From an uncultured bacterium (lineage in GTDB: Bacteria; Bacillota; Clostridia; Peptostreptococcales; Anaerovoracaceae): 31,258 nucleotides of DNA. Below the pieces are notes generated by a model. The model was not told the DNA's origin, ran no database searches, and was given only the letters and a program-made list of their open reading frames with translations. Location: the NCBI GenBank assembly GCA_905214225.1, contig CAJMLL010000029.1:1-31258 (forward strand), in the 5' to 3' direction. Below are positions 22,770-31,258 of the stretch, in pieces. The position numbers and the translations under genes are program-made. Numbering within the stretch: the first letter of the stretch is position 1; each line of letters starts with the position of its first letter.

Positions 22770-25166
22770 ATGTTTACTGCACATATTCGACCGGATACGA
22801 AAGTCGAGCAGACATGCAGAGAGCATTGCCTGAATACGGCAGAATATGTAAAAAAGGATCTTACGGGCATCGGGTTAGGCAAGGCCGGATGGTTTGTCGG
22901 AGTCGTGCACGATATGGGAAAGTTCACAGGTGATTTCGATACGTATATTCATAAAAGTGCGGAAAGACTTCCAGTAAAGAGAGGATCTGTAATCCATACT
23001 TTCGCCGCAGTATCGTATATATTAAGCAGATATCATAATGAAGAGGATAATTCCATTTCAATGAAAGATATCTGTGCAGAGATTTTTGCCTATGCTGCAG
23101 GAGCACATCATGGGGAATTTGACTGTATAGATCCAGATGGAAAGCTGGGATTTGTACACAGAATGGAGAAACAACCGGACTATGATTCTCGTGCTGCAGC
23201 TGATTACTTTCGGGAATGTATTGGAGAATGTGAATTAGAAGACCTGTTTAACGCAGGATCTGCTGAACTTTCCGAGGCTCTTCAGGCCATTACAGCAAAT
23301 GCAGGCGATGCCCGGGAAGTCTATTTCTATGAAGGCATGTTTGCGAGACTGCTGTTATCCGCGGTCATTGATGGAGACCGGAGAGATACGGCAGAATTTA
23401 TGGCCGGTGCAGACTTTACAAAGCTTGTAACCGCTGATTCAGGATTATGGAAGGGACTGCTTGCTGTGTTAGAGCGGCATCTGGATCAGATGGACAGCAG
23501 TACAGGTATTCAGGCGGCAAGAAGAGATTTGTCCGATTACTGTAAAGACTTCAGCTCTTGTGAGGAAGGAATTTATCGGCTCGATCTGCCTACAGGAGCT
23601 GGAAAGACATTATCTGGCCTCAGATTTGCACTTGCACATGCAGCGAAGAAAAAGAAAAAGCGGATTATCTACGTGGCACCTCTGATCAGTATTCTTGATC
23701 AGAATGCTGACGTGATTCGGGACAATCTTGAACGCAGTGACATTGTGTTAGAACATCATTCTAACATTATTACAGATGAAATGACTGATGATGAGCTGCA
23801 CCAGTATGAACTTCTGGCAGAGACATGGGATGCGCCAATCATCATAACGACACTAGTTCAGCTTCTGAACACAATTTTTAGCGGGAAAACAACCTGTATC
23901 AGGAGATTTCAGTCGCTCACAGAAAGTGTGATTATTTTTGATGAAGTGCAGACAGTCCCGGCGAATATGCTTACGCTTTTCAACCTTGCGATGAATTTTT
24001 TGTCGCAGACATGTCATGCAACCATTCTTCTATGCTCAGCAACACAGCCGTCTTTGGATGAACTTGAGCATCCGATGAAGATTCGTAGAGAACAGTTTGT
24101 TCCCGATAAGGAGATGCAGAACTATCGAGAGGTTTTCAGGCGGACAAAAATTACCTGGCAAGGCGATTACCAGCTCGATGATATTCCAGAGTTCTTAAAT
24201 GCATTGCTTATGGACAGGGAAAGTGTTCTGGTTGTCTGTAATAAAAAGGCGCAGGCAGAGAAATTATTTGAATCTGTGAGGAGTACGAACGGTGTCAAAG
24301 CATTTTATCTGTCTTCTGCAATGTGTATGGCACATCGGAAAAATACGCTTGAAGAAATGTACCGGGCATTGCGGGAGCACGAAAAAATGATTTGTATTTC
24401 TACTCAGGTTATTCAGGCCGGTGTAGATATTTCCTTTTCAGCAGTTGTCCGGTTTGCAGCGGGCCTGGACAGCATCGTACAGGCGGCGGGAAGATGTAAT
24501 CGAAACGGTGAATCGGACAGTCCGCTTCCAGTATATGTAATCAATTGTGTTGATGAACAGCTGAAAATGCTGCCTTCTATTCAACGCGAGAAATCAGCAT
24601 TTCTGGAACTTGTGCATGAGTTTGAGAATGGTCCGCAGAAGTATGAAAATGATCTGGCGTCTGAAGAGGCGATACGATCATACTATCAATATCTGTTTCG
24701 GGATATCAACAGAGTAAGCGGCCAGATGGATTTTGCGATCGGAAAAGGAAAGCCAAGCATATTTGAACTTCTGTCAGATAATGCATCATATGCGCAGATG
24801 AGCGCAGATCAAAAATATCTGCAGTCATATATGACTAAACAGGCCTTCAAAACTGCTGGTGAATCGTTCCGGGTAATCGATAATGAAGCAAAAACGGTAA
24901 TTGTTCCGTATCTGAATGAAGGAAGAGATTTAATCGCAGCAATTTACTCGGAGAAAGCAGAAAAGGATTATGGATATCTGAAGTCGCTGCTGAATCAGGC
25001 AAAGGCATATTCCGTATCTGTATACGATTGGCAATTTGAAAAGTTAAAACAGGATGGAAGAATTCATCAGGCAGTGGAAAGTATTTTTACACTTGATAAA
25101 AGCTGTTATGATGATTACATTGGATTAAATGTGGAAGGAGGAAGTGAGGAATGCATCCTAATATAG
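22770..25166 (+). CDS. cas3: CRISPR-associated nuclease/helicase Cas3, type I-C
   Basis: 798 residues, preceded by CGGAGG. The N-terminal HD nuclease has His19 (REHC), His47-Asp48 (VVHDMGKF), the GAHHGE motif (111-116) and further conserved His residues. The SF2 helicase has Walker A LPTGAGKT (273-280), DEVQ (391-394), CSATQP (422-427) and motif [10 protein letters not shown] (571-578). All catalytic residues are present. It is recruited to Cascade at a target and degrades the non-target strand. It heads the cas operon and overlaps cas5c by 16 bases. Confidence 0.97.
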   Translation: MFTAHIRPDTKVEQTCREHCLNTAEYVKKDLTGIGLGKAGWFVGVVHDMGKFTGDFDTYIHKSAERLPVKRGSVIHTFAAVSYILSRYHNEEDNSISMKDICAEIFAYAAGAHHGEFDCIDPDGKLGFVHRMEKQPDYDSRAAADYFRECIGECELEDLFNAGSAELSEALQAITANAGDAREVYFYEGMFARLLLSAVIDGDRRDTAEFMAGADFTKLVTADSGLWKGLLAVLERHLDQMDSSTGIQAARRDLSDYCKDFSSCEEGIYRLDLPTGAGKTLSGLRFALAHAAKKKKKRIIYVAPLISILDQNADVIRDNLERSDIVLEHHSNIITDEMTDDELHQYELLAETWDAPIIITTLVQLLNTIFSGKTTCIRRFQSLTESVIIFDEVQTVPANMLTLFNLAMNFLSQTCHATILLCSATQPSLDELEHPMKIRREQFVPDKEMQNYREVFRRTKITWQGDYQLDDIPEFLNALLMDRESVLVVCNKKAQAEKLFESVRSTNGVKAFYLSSAMCMAHRKNTLEEMYRALREHEKMICISTQVIQAGVDISFSAVVRFAAGLDSIVQAAGRCNRNGESDSPLPVYVINCVDEQLKMLPSIQREKSAFLELVHEFENGPQKYENDLASEEAIRSYYQYLFRDINRVSGQMDFAIGKGKPSIFELLSDNASYAQMSADQKYLQSYMTKQAFKTAGESFRVIDNEAKTVIVPYLNEGRDLIAAIYSEKAEKDYGYLKSLLNQAKAYSVSVYDWQFEKLKQDGRIHQAVESIFTLDKSCYDDYIGLNVEGGSEECILI

Positions 25167-25879
25167 TGGAGTTTGAAGTTTCCGGAGATTATGCATTATT
25201 TTCAGATCCGGTTACAAGAATTGGCGGAGAGAAATCTAGTTACCAGGTCCCGACTTACGAGGCGTTAAAGGGAATATTATCTTCTGTGTACTGGAAACCG
25301 ACGATTATCTGGTACATCGACAAAGTCAGAATCATGAATCCGATTCAGACAGAAGTGAAAGGAATCCGGCCGATAAAATATAATGACAGTCAAAAAAATG
25401 ATCTCGCCTATTATACCTATTTAAAGGACTGCAGATATCAGGTTCAGGCACATTTCGAATGGAATGAGAACCGCCCGGAATTGAAGGGTGACCGGAATGA
25501 GAACAAACATCATGAAATCACAAAACGAATGATTAGAAAAGGTGGAAGAAGAGATATTTTTCTTGGAACCAGAGAATGTCAGGGCTATGTGGAACCTTGT
25601 GTGTTCGGCGAAGGAGAGGGATTTTACGATCAGATTCCGCGTCTGGATTTTGGTATCATGTACCATGGTATTACATATGCAGATGAAGCGTATTCAAATG
25701 AGACGGATGGACACATGACGATTAATTTATGGCATGCCGTCATGAAACGTGGCATCATCGAATTCCCGAAACCGCAGGACTGCGAGATCCACCGAATTAT
25801 CAAAGAAATGTCCATGAAGTCTTTTGGAAAAGAGAAAAAAAATTTCAGCGGCCTGGGAGAATTTGAGGAGGTTAGGTAA
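25151..25879 (+). CDS. cas5c: Cas5c (Cas5d), crRNA-processing subunit of type I-C Cascade
   Basis: 242 residues, starting after GGAGGAAGTGAGGA inside the end of cas3. The N-terminal [21 protein letters not shown] and [22 protein letters not shown] are the hallmark RAMP strand and helix of the I-C Cas5 group. In type I-C, which lacks Cas6, this protein cuts the repeat and keeps the 5' handle. A basic/Tyr patch in the first 120 residues and the glycine-rich C-terminal region fit this role. The stop overlaps the start of cas8c (TAATG). Confidence 0.95.
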   Translation: MHPNIVEFEVSGDYALFSDPVTRIGGEKSSYQVPTYEALKGILSSVYWKPTIIWYIDKVRIMNPIQTEVKGIRPIKYNDSQKNDLAYYTYLKDCRYQVQAHFEWNENRPELKGDRNENKHHEITKRMIRKGGRRDIFLGTRECQGYVEPCVFGEGEGFYDQIPRLDFGIMYHGITYADEAYSNETDGHMTINLWHAVMKRGIIEFPKPQDCEIHRIIKEMSMKSFGKEKKNFSGLGEFEEVR

Positions 25880-27681
25880 TGGGTCTTCTGCAAGAAGCAA
25901 TAAAAACATACGACTGTATGTCTGATTATGCCGGGAAAATACAGGCCGGAAAAGAGCCATTGTCTCCGGTTGGACATATTATAACGCATGCTCAGATTGA
26001 AATTACGGTGGATCAGGAAGGAAATTTTGTTGAAGCAAAAGCACTCGGCACGAACGAAAATCTGATTATTATTCCTGTTTTAGAGGAATCTGCGGGAAGA
26101 GCCGGAAGTGCAGTCCGGCCACACCCACTATGTGATCAGATCGGGTATGTAACCGAGGTTAATCCGGAAAAGCATGAGAGTTACATGGAGCAGCTTGAAG
26201 GATGGAGTTTATCGGTTTATTCAACCAAAAAGCTAAACGCAGTTTATTCATATTTAAAACGCGGGACAATCCTTAATGATCTCAGAAACGCGGGACTTCT
26301 GAAGGAAGATGATGGACATGTTAAAAATGAAAAAGATGTTGTCTGCTGGTCGGTAACTGGACTGGGAGAGGACAGCGGACCAGTTTATCAGGACAAAAAG
26401 ATGTTTGCTTCCTGGCAGAAATATTATTCTGATATTCTGGATAATGATAACCATCTGGATTTCTGCTATTTGACCGGAAAATACGAAGAAGTTGCGAAAC
26501 AGCATATGAAAGGTGTAGTGGCGGCGAACGGAAATTCAAAGATAATTTCTGCTAATGACAAAACGAATTTTACTTTCAGAGGACGATTTCTTGATTCTGG
26601 TCAGGCGTTGTCGATTGGATATCTTTCTTCACAAAAAGCGCATAATGCATTGAAATGGATTGTATCAAACAGCGGTGTCCGGGAAGGAAATCGTGTATTT
26701 ATTGCATGGAATCCGGAAGGTGCAGAGGTGCCATCGATTGTCAATCCATTGCTTCAGAATGTGGAGAAAGTCAGATATACTCCTGTAAATTACCGAGAGA
26801 GGCTGAATAAGATTGTTTCTGGGTTTAAAGCTGAATTCCCTGATAATGGACGAGTCGTCATTGCCGGATTTGATGCAGCTACGAGCGGACGTCTGGCGGT
26901 AACTTATTATAGTGAACTTATGGGCTCATCGTTTATTAAACGTCTTGAGTTCTGGGACCGTACATGCTGCTGGACGGATTCAAATTATGGTACATATGCA
27001 CCTTATTTATATTCTATTATCCAGTTTGCATATGGACTTCCGCGTGAGCAAAAGGACAAGCAGACTATATCTGTCGATGATCGTATTGTTCCTGAACAGA
27101 TGCAGAGACTGATTCACTGCAGAATTGATGCATCGAAGATCCCGGAAGATCTGATGGGAGCGTTGGTACATCGTGCAGGAAATCTGAAACTGTATAAGGG
27201 GGAAAACAGAAGAAAACTGCTATTCACGGTATGTGCAGTTATCCGTAAATACTGGATAGATCATTTTAAGGAGGAATGGAAGATGGCATTAGATCCGAAT
27301 TGCAAGAATAGAAGCTATCAGTTTGGCAGACTGCTTGCGGTCATGGAAAAGATTGAGCGGGATGTGCTTAACAAGGCCGGTGATGACCGGGAAACAAATG
27401 CAATCAGAATGCAGCCCGTTTTTGTAAGACGTCCTGGTTATGCAGTCAAGTCGATCATGGACAAGCTGAAGACAGCGTATTATCCAAAACTAACAGAAGG
27501 AAGCCGGGTCTATTATGATCGGCTGATTGGAGAAATTATGGATAAAATTTCCCAGTCTCCGATTGAGGAATATAACCAGCCGCTGGATGAAACATATCTG
27601 CTTGGATATTACCTGCAGAAAAATAATCTGTATAAAAAGAAAGACAACAATGTTGATGAGAATAAACAGGAGGAAAAATAA
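25879..27681 (+). CDS. cas8c: Cas8c (Csd1), large subunit of type I-C Cascade
   Basis: 600 residues, the normal length. Csd1-like features are the N-terminal LSPVGHIITHAQIEITVD (35-52), a FTFRGRF block (230-236), SSQKAHNALKWIV (251-263) and a helical C-terminal region. The protein recognises the PAM and holds the non-target strand. It overlaps its neighbours by one base on both sides. The C-terminal 132 residues are also encoded from an internal start (see cas11c). Confidence 0.95.
   Translation: MGLLQEAIKTYDCMSDYAGKIQAGKEPLSPVGHIITHAQIEITVDQEGNFVEAKALGTNENLIIIPVLEESAGRAGSAVRPHPLCDQIGYVTEVNPEKHESYMEQLEGWSLSVYSTKKLNAVYSYLKRGTILNDLRNAGLLKEDDGHVKNEKDVVCWSVTGLGEDSGPVYQDKKMFASWQKYYSDILDNDNHLDFCYLTGKYEEVAKQHMKGVVAANGNSKIISANDKTNFTFRGRFLDSGQALSIGYLSSQKAHNALKWIVSNSGVREGNRVFIAWNPEGAEVPSIVNPLLQNVEKVRYTPVNYRERLNKIVSGFKAEFPDNGRVVIAGFDAATSGRLAVTYYSELMGSSFIKRLEFWDRTCCWTDSNYGTYAPYLYSIIQFAYGLPREQKDKQTISVDDRIVPEQMQRLIHCRIDASKIPEDLMGALVHRAGNLKLYKGENRRKLLFTVCAVIRKYWIDHFKEEWKMALDPNCKNRSYQFGRLLAVMEKIERDVLNKAGDDRETNAIRMQPVFVRRPGYAVKSIMDKLKTAYYPKLTEGSRVYYDRLIGEIMDKISQSPIEEYNQPLDETYLLGYYLQKNNLYKKKDNNVDENKQEEK
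27283..27681 (+). CDS. cas11c: Internal start within cas8c producing Cas11c small subunit
   Basis: A consensus AAGGAGG (27268-27274) lies eight bases before an in-frame ATG (27283), which is codon 469 of cas8c. Translation from it gives 132 residues (MALDPNCKNRSYQFGRL and following), a helical protein of the size of known Cas11c. Independent translation of the small subunit from inside cas8 is established for type I-C, I-B and I-D systems. Here the site is inferred from sequence alone. Confidence 0.75.
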   Translation: MALDPNCKNRSYQFGRLLAVMEKIERDVLNKAGDDRETNAIRMQPVFVRRPGYAVKSIMDKLKTAYYPKLTEGSRVYYDRLIGEIMDKISQSPIEEYNQPLDETYLLGYYLQKNNLYKKKDNNVDENKQEEK

Positions 27682-28523
27682 TGGGTGTTTTGAATAATAA
27701 GATCGATTTTGTAGCTTTTATTGCGGTAAATAATGCAAATCCGAACGGAGATCCATTGGATGGAAATCGTCCGCGTACAGATTATAACGGATACGGTGAG
27801 ATTTCCGATGTCTGCATCAAGAGAAAACTCAGAAACCGTCTTCAGGACATGGGAGAAAAAATTTTTGTGCAGTCAGATGATCGCGCTGACGATGAGGCAA
27901 AATCTTTGAAGGAGAGAGCGAAAAGTCTGGAGAAGATTAAGGATAAGGATGAGTTCGCTGTGAAGGCCTGTGAAACCTGGCTCGACGTCAGATCTTTTGG
28001 ACAGGTTTTTGCATTTAAAGGGTTCAACTGTGCATCTGTAGGTGTCCGCGGACCAGTATCTGTGCATCAGGCAGTAAGCATGGATCCGGTTGACATCGTA
28101 TCTATGCAGATTACCAAAAGTGTCAATGGTGAGCCTACAAAAAACGGGGAAAAGGGCAGCGATACGATGGGACTAAAACACATGGTCAAGTTTGGCCTTT
28201 ACGAAGTTAAGGGTGCAATTAATGTCCAGCTTGCAGAAAAGACCGGGTTTACTGAAGATGACGCAGAAAAGATCAAGGAAGCATTGAAAACCCTTTTCGT
28301 CAATGATTCCTCTTCAGCAAGACCAGATGGATCTATGGAAGTTGTTAAGTTATTCTGGTTTAAACATAACTGTAAAGATGGACAGTATTCATCCGCAAAG
28401 GTGCATCGGAGCGTTCATGCTGTTAAAAAAGAAGGGATTACAGTTCCAGCTTCTGCTGATGACTATGAAATTACAGTAGAAACACTTCCAGGGCTTGAGG
28501 TTGAAGAAATTGAAGGAATGTAA
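27681..28523 (+). CDS. cas7c: Cas7c (Csd2), backbone subunit of type I-C Cascade
   Basis: 280 residues. The N-terminal FIAVNNANPNGDPLDGNRPRTD (14-35) is the diagnostic I-C Cas7 motif, followed by a basic helix (IKRKLRNRLQD), the FGQVFAFKG strand and a GVRGPVSVHQAVSMDP block. Several copies coat the crRNA spacer. It begins within the stop codon of cas8c. Confidence 0.97.
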   Translation: MGVLNNKIDFVAFIAVNNANPNGDPLDGNRPRTDYNGYGEISDVCIKRKLRNRLQDMGEKIFVQSDDRADDEAKSLKERAKSLEKIKDKDEFAVKACETWLDVRSFGQVFAFKGFNCASVGVRGPVSVHQAVSMDPVDIVSMQITKSVNGEPTKNGEKGSDTMGLKHMVKFGLYEVKGAINVQLAEKTGFTEDDAEKIKEALKTLFVNDSSSARPDGSMEVVKLFWFKHNCKDGQYSSAKVHRSVHAVKKEGITVPASADDYEITVETLPGLEVEEIEGM

Positions 28524-29172
28524 CGAGTATCTGATGATCTCTGGAATACAGCATTTTATTTACTGCCGCAGACAATGGGCATTGATTCACATTGAAGATC
28601 AATGGGATGAAAACGGATTAACTGCAGAAGGAAGAGTCATGCACAAAAGAGTGCATGATTCTTCCGTTCGTGACAATCGCTCTGGTGTCATTACAGTTCG
28701 TGGTCTGCGTGTTCGTTCTGATGATTTGGGAATTTCAGGTGAATGTGATGCCGTGGAACTTCATCCAGATTCAGATGGTGTAGAATTATCAGGATATAAT
28801 GGAAAGTGGAATGTTATTCCAGTTGAGTATAAACATGGTGATTCGAAGATTTCTGATTGTGACAGGATGCAGGTTGCTGCCCAGGTTATATGTCTGGAAG
28901 AAATGTTGTGCTGCACGATCCCATCGGGCGTTTTGTTTTATGAGAAAACAAGACGCAGAGAAATCGTTGAAATTAATGAAGAATTAAGAGAGACGACGAT
29001 TAAAACCATTGAGGAGATGCAGAAATATTTTCAGCGTGGCTACACACCTTCCGTCAAAACAGGAAAAAAGTGCCGGCAGTGTTCTCTGAGAAATATCTGT
29101 CTGCCTGACATGCTGAGAAAAGCAGAAAAGCATGGAGTAGAGCGGTATATAAAGGAACATCTGGAGGAATGA
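28510..29172 (+). CDS. cas4: Cas4 nuclease for PAM-directed spacer processing
   Basis: A TTG start at 28510 is preferred: GAGG lies nine bases upstream, and the product begins MKECNEYLMISGIQHF, as in other I-C Cas4 proteins. A TTG at 28495 would add five residues. The 220-residue protein has the four Fe-S cysteines (Cys19, Cys188, Cys191, Cys197), His45, and the RecB-type nuclease residues Asp80 (GECDAV), Glu106 and Lys108 (VEYKHG) and a QVAAQVICLE helix. It trims prespacers with Cas1-Cas2. It overlaps cas7c by 14 bases in another frame. Confidence 0.95.
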   Translation: MKECNEYLMISGIQHFIYCRRQWALIHIEDQWDENGLTAEGRVMHKRVHDSSVRDNRSGVITVRGLRVRSDDLGISGECDAVELHPDSDGVELSGYNGKWNVIPVEYKHGDSKISDCDRMQVAAQVICLEEMLCCTIPSGVLFYEKTRRREIVEINEELRETTIKTIEEMQKYFQRGYTPSVKTGKKCRQCSLRNICLPDMLRKAEKHGVERYIKEHLEE

Positions 29173-29173
29173 T

Positions 29174-30202
29174 ATGCAGAAACTTTTAAATACACTCTAT
29201 ATAACATCAGAAGACGCATTCCTGGCTCTGGATGGAGGGAATATCTCGGTCTCGATAGGGGGACAGAAAAAGATGATTCCACTTCATACATTGGAGTCAA
29301 TTGTCAGTTTCTCCTATAAAGGGGCAACACCTGCGTTAATGGGAGAATGTGTAAAGGATGGCATTCAACTTTCCTTTTTTTCTCCATTTGGCAGATTTCT
29401 GGCTTGTGCAAGTGGAACCACAGACGGAAATGTATTTCTCCGCCGTCAGCAGTACCGATATGCAGATTCTGAAGAACGTGCGCTGCGGCTGGCAAAAACT
29501 TTTATTTACGGAAAACTATATAATAGCAGGTATCTGCTGCTTAAATTCGGCAGGAATTACTCTATGAGAGTTAGCCAACTGGACTTTCAGGATGGATCCG
29601 GCCGACTGAAGGAATTGCTGAGTGAAGTAAAGTCAGCGAAAACCTGTGCAGAACTGAGAGGAATTGAAGGGACCGCCGCAAATGTATATTTTGGATTGTT
29701 TGATCAAATGATTCTACAAAATAAATCTGCATTTCATTTTCAGGGGAGAAATCGCAGGCCGCCTACAGACCGTGTAAATGCACTTTTATCATTTGCGTAT
29801 TCCTTACTTGCAAACGACTGCAGTGCAGCTCTTCAAGGTGTTGGTCTGGATCCATATGTAGGTTATCTTCATACCGACAGACCAGGCCGGAGGTCTCTCG
29901 GATTAGATCTGATGGAAGAATTTCGTTCTGTTTATGCAGACCGGTTTGTTTTGACATTAATTAACAATCGAATTCTTGGAGCTTCGGATTTTGACGAACA
30001 GGAAAGCGGAGCGGTGATACTTAACGATGATGCACGCAGACGATTCCTGCAGGAATGGCAGAAGAAAAAACGTGAGACGATTACCCATCCTTTTCTTAAA
30101 GAAAAAATGGAGTGGGGCCTTGCTCCGCATATACAGGCTATGCTTTTAGCCAGATGTATACGCGGGGACTTAGATGATTACCCTCCGTTCTTCTGGAAAT
30201 AG
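29174..30202 (+). CDS. cas1: Cas1 integrase of the adaptation complex, type I-C
   Basis: 342 residues, starting one base after the cas4 stop. The N-terminal beta domain is followed by the helical catalytic domain with Glu165 (GIEGTAAN), His233 (YLHTDRPGRRS) and Glu248 (LDLMEEFR), the metal-binding triad. With Cas2 it inserts new spacers at the leader end. Confidence 0.97.
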   Translation: MQKLLNTLYITSEDAFLALDGGNISVSIGGQKKMIPLHTLESIVSFSYKGATPALMGECVKDGIQLSFFSPFGRFLACASGTTDGNVFLRRQQYRYADSEERALRLAKTFIYGKLYNSRYLLLKFGRNYSMRVSQLDFQDGSGRLKELLSEVKSAKTCAELRGIEGTAANVYFGLFDQMILQNKSAFHFQGRNRRPPTDRVNALLSFAYSLLANDCSAALQGVGLDPYVGYLHTDRPGRRSLGLDLMEEFRSVYADRFVLTLINNRILGASDFDEQESGAVILNDDARRRFLQEWQKKKRETITHPFLKEKMEWGLAPHIQAMLLARCIRGDLDDYPPFFWK

Positions 30203-30211
30203 GAGATTGAA

Positions 30212-30502
30212 ATGCTTGTATTAATAACGTATGATGTAAATACAACCTCAGAAAAAGGAAGAAAGAGACTATCTCAGATTGCGAAAGCCTGTGTTGCATA
30301 TGGCCAGCGTGTGCAAAATTCTGTTTTTGAGTGCGATCTCGATATGGCAAAATTTGTTACATTGAAAAACCGACTGCTTAGTATTTATGACCCAGAAAAA
30401 GACAGCATCCGGTTTTATAATTTAGGTAACAACTATGCAAAACGGATAGAGCATTACGGGAAAAAGACTTCCTACGATCCTGAGGGAGTTTTAATGTTAT
30501 AG
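30212..30502 (+). CDS. cas2: Cas2, structural subunit of the adaptation complex
   Basis: 96 residues after GGAG. The N-terminal LVLITYDVNT with conserved Asp8 and the ferredoxin-like pattern (RVQNSVFEC, SIRFYNLG) are those of Cas2. It is the last cas gene, followed by the leader. Confidence 0.97.
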   Translation: MLVLITYDVNTTSEKGRKRLSQIAKACVAYGQRVQNSVFECDLDMAKFVTLKNRLLSIYDPEKDSIRFYNLGNNYAKRIEHYGKKTSYDPEGVLML

Positions 30503-30678
30503 TCTGGAAGGTAATTACGGTGCGAAGTACAAGCTGTTTAAAATACACGGTGAGGTTCGCACCTATAAAAATCCCGCTGATGTCTAAAAAATTCTTCAGC
30601 GGGTAGCTGAATATGAAAAATATTGGGTGATGAGCACAAGAAAAATCTTAAAGTCAGTCGATATTTTGAAATTTGGCT
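30503..30678 (+). promoter_or_regulatory. CRISPR leader with two inverted repeats
   Basis: AT-rich 176-base region between cas2 and the first repeat. It holds a perfect inverted repeat GGTGCGAA (30519-30526) / TTCGCACC (30556-30563), and a second one, CCCGCTGA (30573-30580) / TCAGCGGG (30596-30603). The second could end the cas transcript; no T-run follows. New spacers would enter at its right border. Confidence 0.7.
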
Positions 30679-31258
30679 GTCGCACCCCGCGAGGGGTGCG
30701 TGGATTGAAATTCATATTCTTTGGCAGTCATACGCGCTTCTTTCGTCGCACCCCGCGAGGGGTGCGTGGATTGAAATAGTGAGCCGTATGTCTTACGGAA
30801 CACAACCAAGTCGCACCCCGCGAGGGGTGCGTGGATTGAAATCGGTTGAGCATTGGGAAATAGACCTTCCGACAAAGTCGCACCCCGCGAGGGGTGCGTG
30901 GATTGAAATTCCCACAATACAGACGAATGGGGCACACCGGAGTCGCACCCCGCGAGGGGTGCGTGGATTGAAATATCATGGCATTGATTTCGGTGTTCCT
31001 ACCGGCGTCGCACCCCGCGAGGGGTGCGTGGATTGAAATCAGATTTAAGTGTGTAAGTGACGACAGTCGCAGTGTCGCACCCCGCGAGGGGTGCGTGGAT
31101 TGAAATATATATCCATCAGACGAGACAACCATATAAGTGTCGCACCCCGCGAGGGGTGCGTGGATTGAAATTATTGGCGGATGTTTTATACCATGCGAAC
31201 TGGGTCGCACCCCGCGAGGGGTGCGTGGATTGAAATCAGATTTAAGTGTGTAAGTGAC
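30679..31258 (+). CRISPR. Type I-C CRISPR array, nine repeats visible, cut by the window end
   Basis: The 33-base repeat begins GTCGCACCCC and ends TGGATTGAAAT; CGCACCCC and GGGGTGCG form its stem with a GCGA loop. Repeats start at 30679, 30745, 30810, 30877, 30942, 31007, 31074, 31139 and 31204, all identical by eye. Spacers 1-8 are 33, 32, 34, 32, 32, 34, 32 and 32 bases. The ninth is cut after 22 bases and equals the start of spacer 6. ORFs through the array (repeated HPARGAWIEI) are artefacts of the repeat. Confidence 0.99.

Noticed and set aside
30623..31210. ORFs on both strands through the CRISPR array with repeated HPARGAWIEI or FQSTHPSRGAT
   Set aside because: They are translations of the 33-base repeat and spacers, not proteins.
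30679..31258. Self-targeting by the spacers
   Set aside because: I compared the eight full spacers by eye with the window and saw no protospacer. A proper search of both strands and the whole genome is still needed, so this is not a firm negative.

Overview
The window suggests a low-to-mid GC Gram-positive gut-type bacterium (Bacillota; Clostridia or Erysipelotrichia-like). The reasons are strong AGGAGG ribosome-binding sites, Tn916/ICEBs1-style mobility genes, a cellulosomal-type GH5 cellulase remnant and a Firmicutes-like type I-C CRISPR-Cas locus. This placement is by recognition, not by a search.

Region 1 (about 1-18303) is an integrated mobile element in the 3' end of a tRNA-Met gene. 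The last 46 bases of the tRNA (9-54) are repeated exactly at 18258-18303, so these are attL and attR. The left part is the mobility core. On the minus strand it has a Rep_trans-type initiator/relaxase, an FtsK/SpoIIIE-like coupling ATPase, two small unknown proteins and an excisionase-like HTH protein. On the plus strand it has a zinc-ribbon protein coupled to a tyrosine integrase, then a DUF3846 protein and a J-domain protein. No mating-channel genes are present, so it looks like an integrative mobilizable element rather than a self-transmissible ICE. The core is bracketed by non-coding repeats of a family I do not recognise (two copies at 281-930, one at 8301-8640). The right part is cargo: an exported protein, then a type I restriction-modification operon. 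That operon consists of a pseudo-methylase/specificity fusion, hsdM, hsdS and hsdR, driven by a promoter set among three GGTT-N6-AACC palindromes.

Region 2 (18304-20787) is chromosomal. It holds the displaced terminator of the tRNA gene, a GH5 cellulase pseudogene with a large internal deletion, a RelB-like antitoxin with a PIN-domain toxin, and an exported rhodanese.

Region 3 (20788-31258) holds a 632-residue Asp-rich membrane protein of unknown function, followed without an obvious terminator by a complete type I-C operon: cas3, cas5c, cas8c (with an internal start for cas11c), cas7c, cas4, cas1, cas2. A leader and at least nine 33-nt repeats follow; the array runs off the window. One spacer occurs twice.

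The window therefore puts two defence systems side by side: a mobile-element-borne type I R-M system and a resident CRISPR-Cas system about 4.5 kb from the insertion site. The most unusual items are the degenerate M-S fusion protein, the palindromic operators of the R-M operon, the repeat family flanking the mobility core, the internal cas11c start, the duplicated spacer and the membrane protein upstream of cas3.
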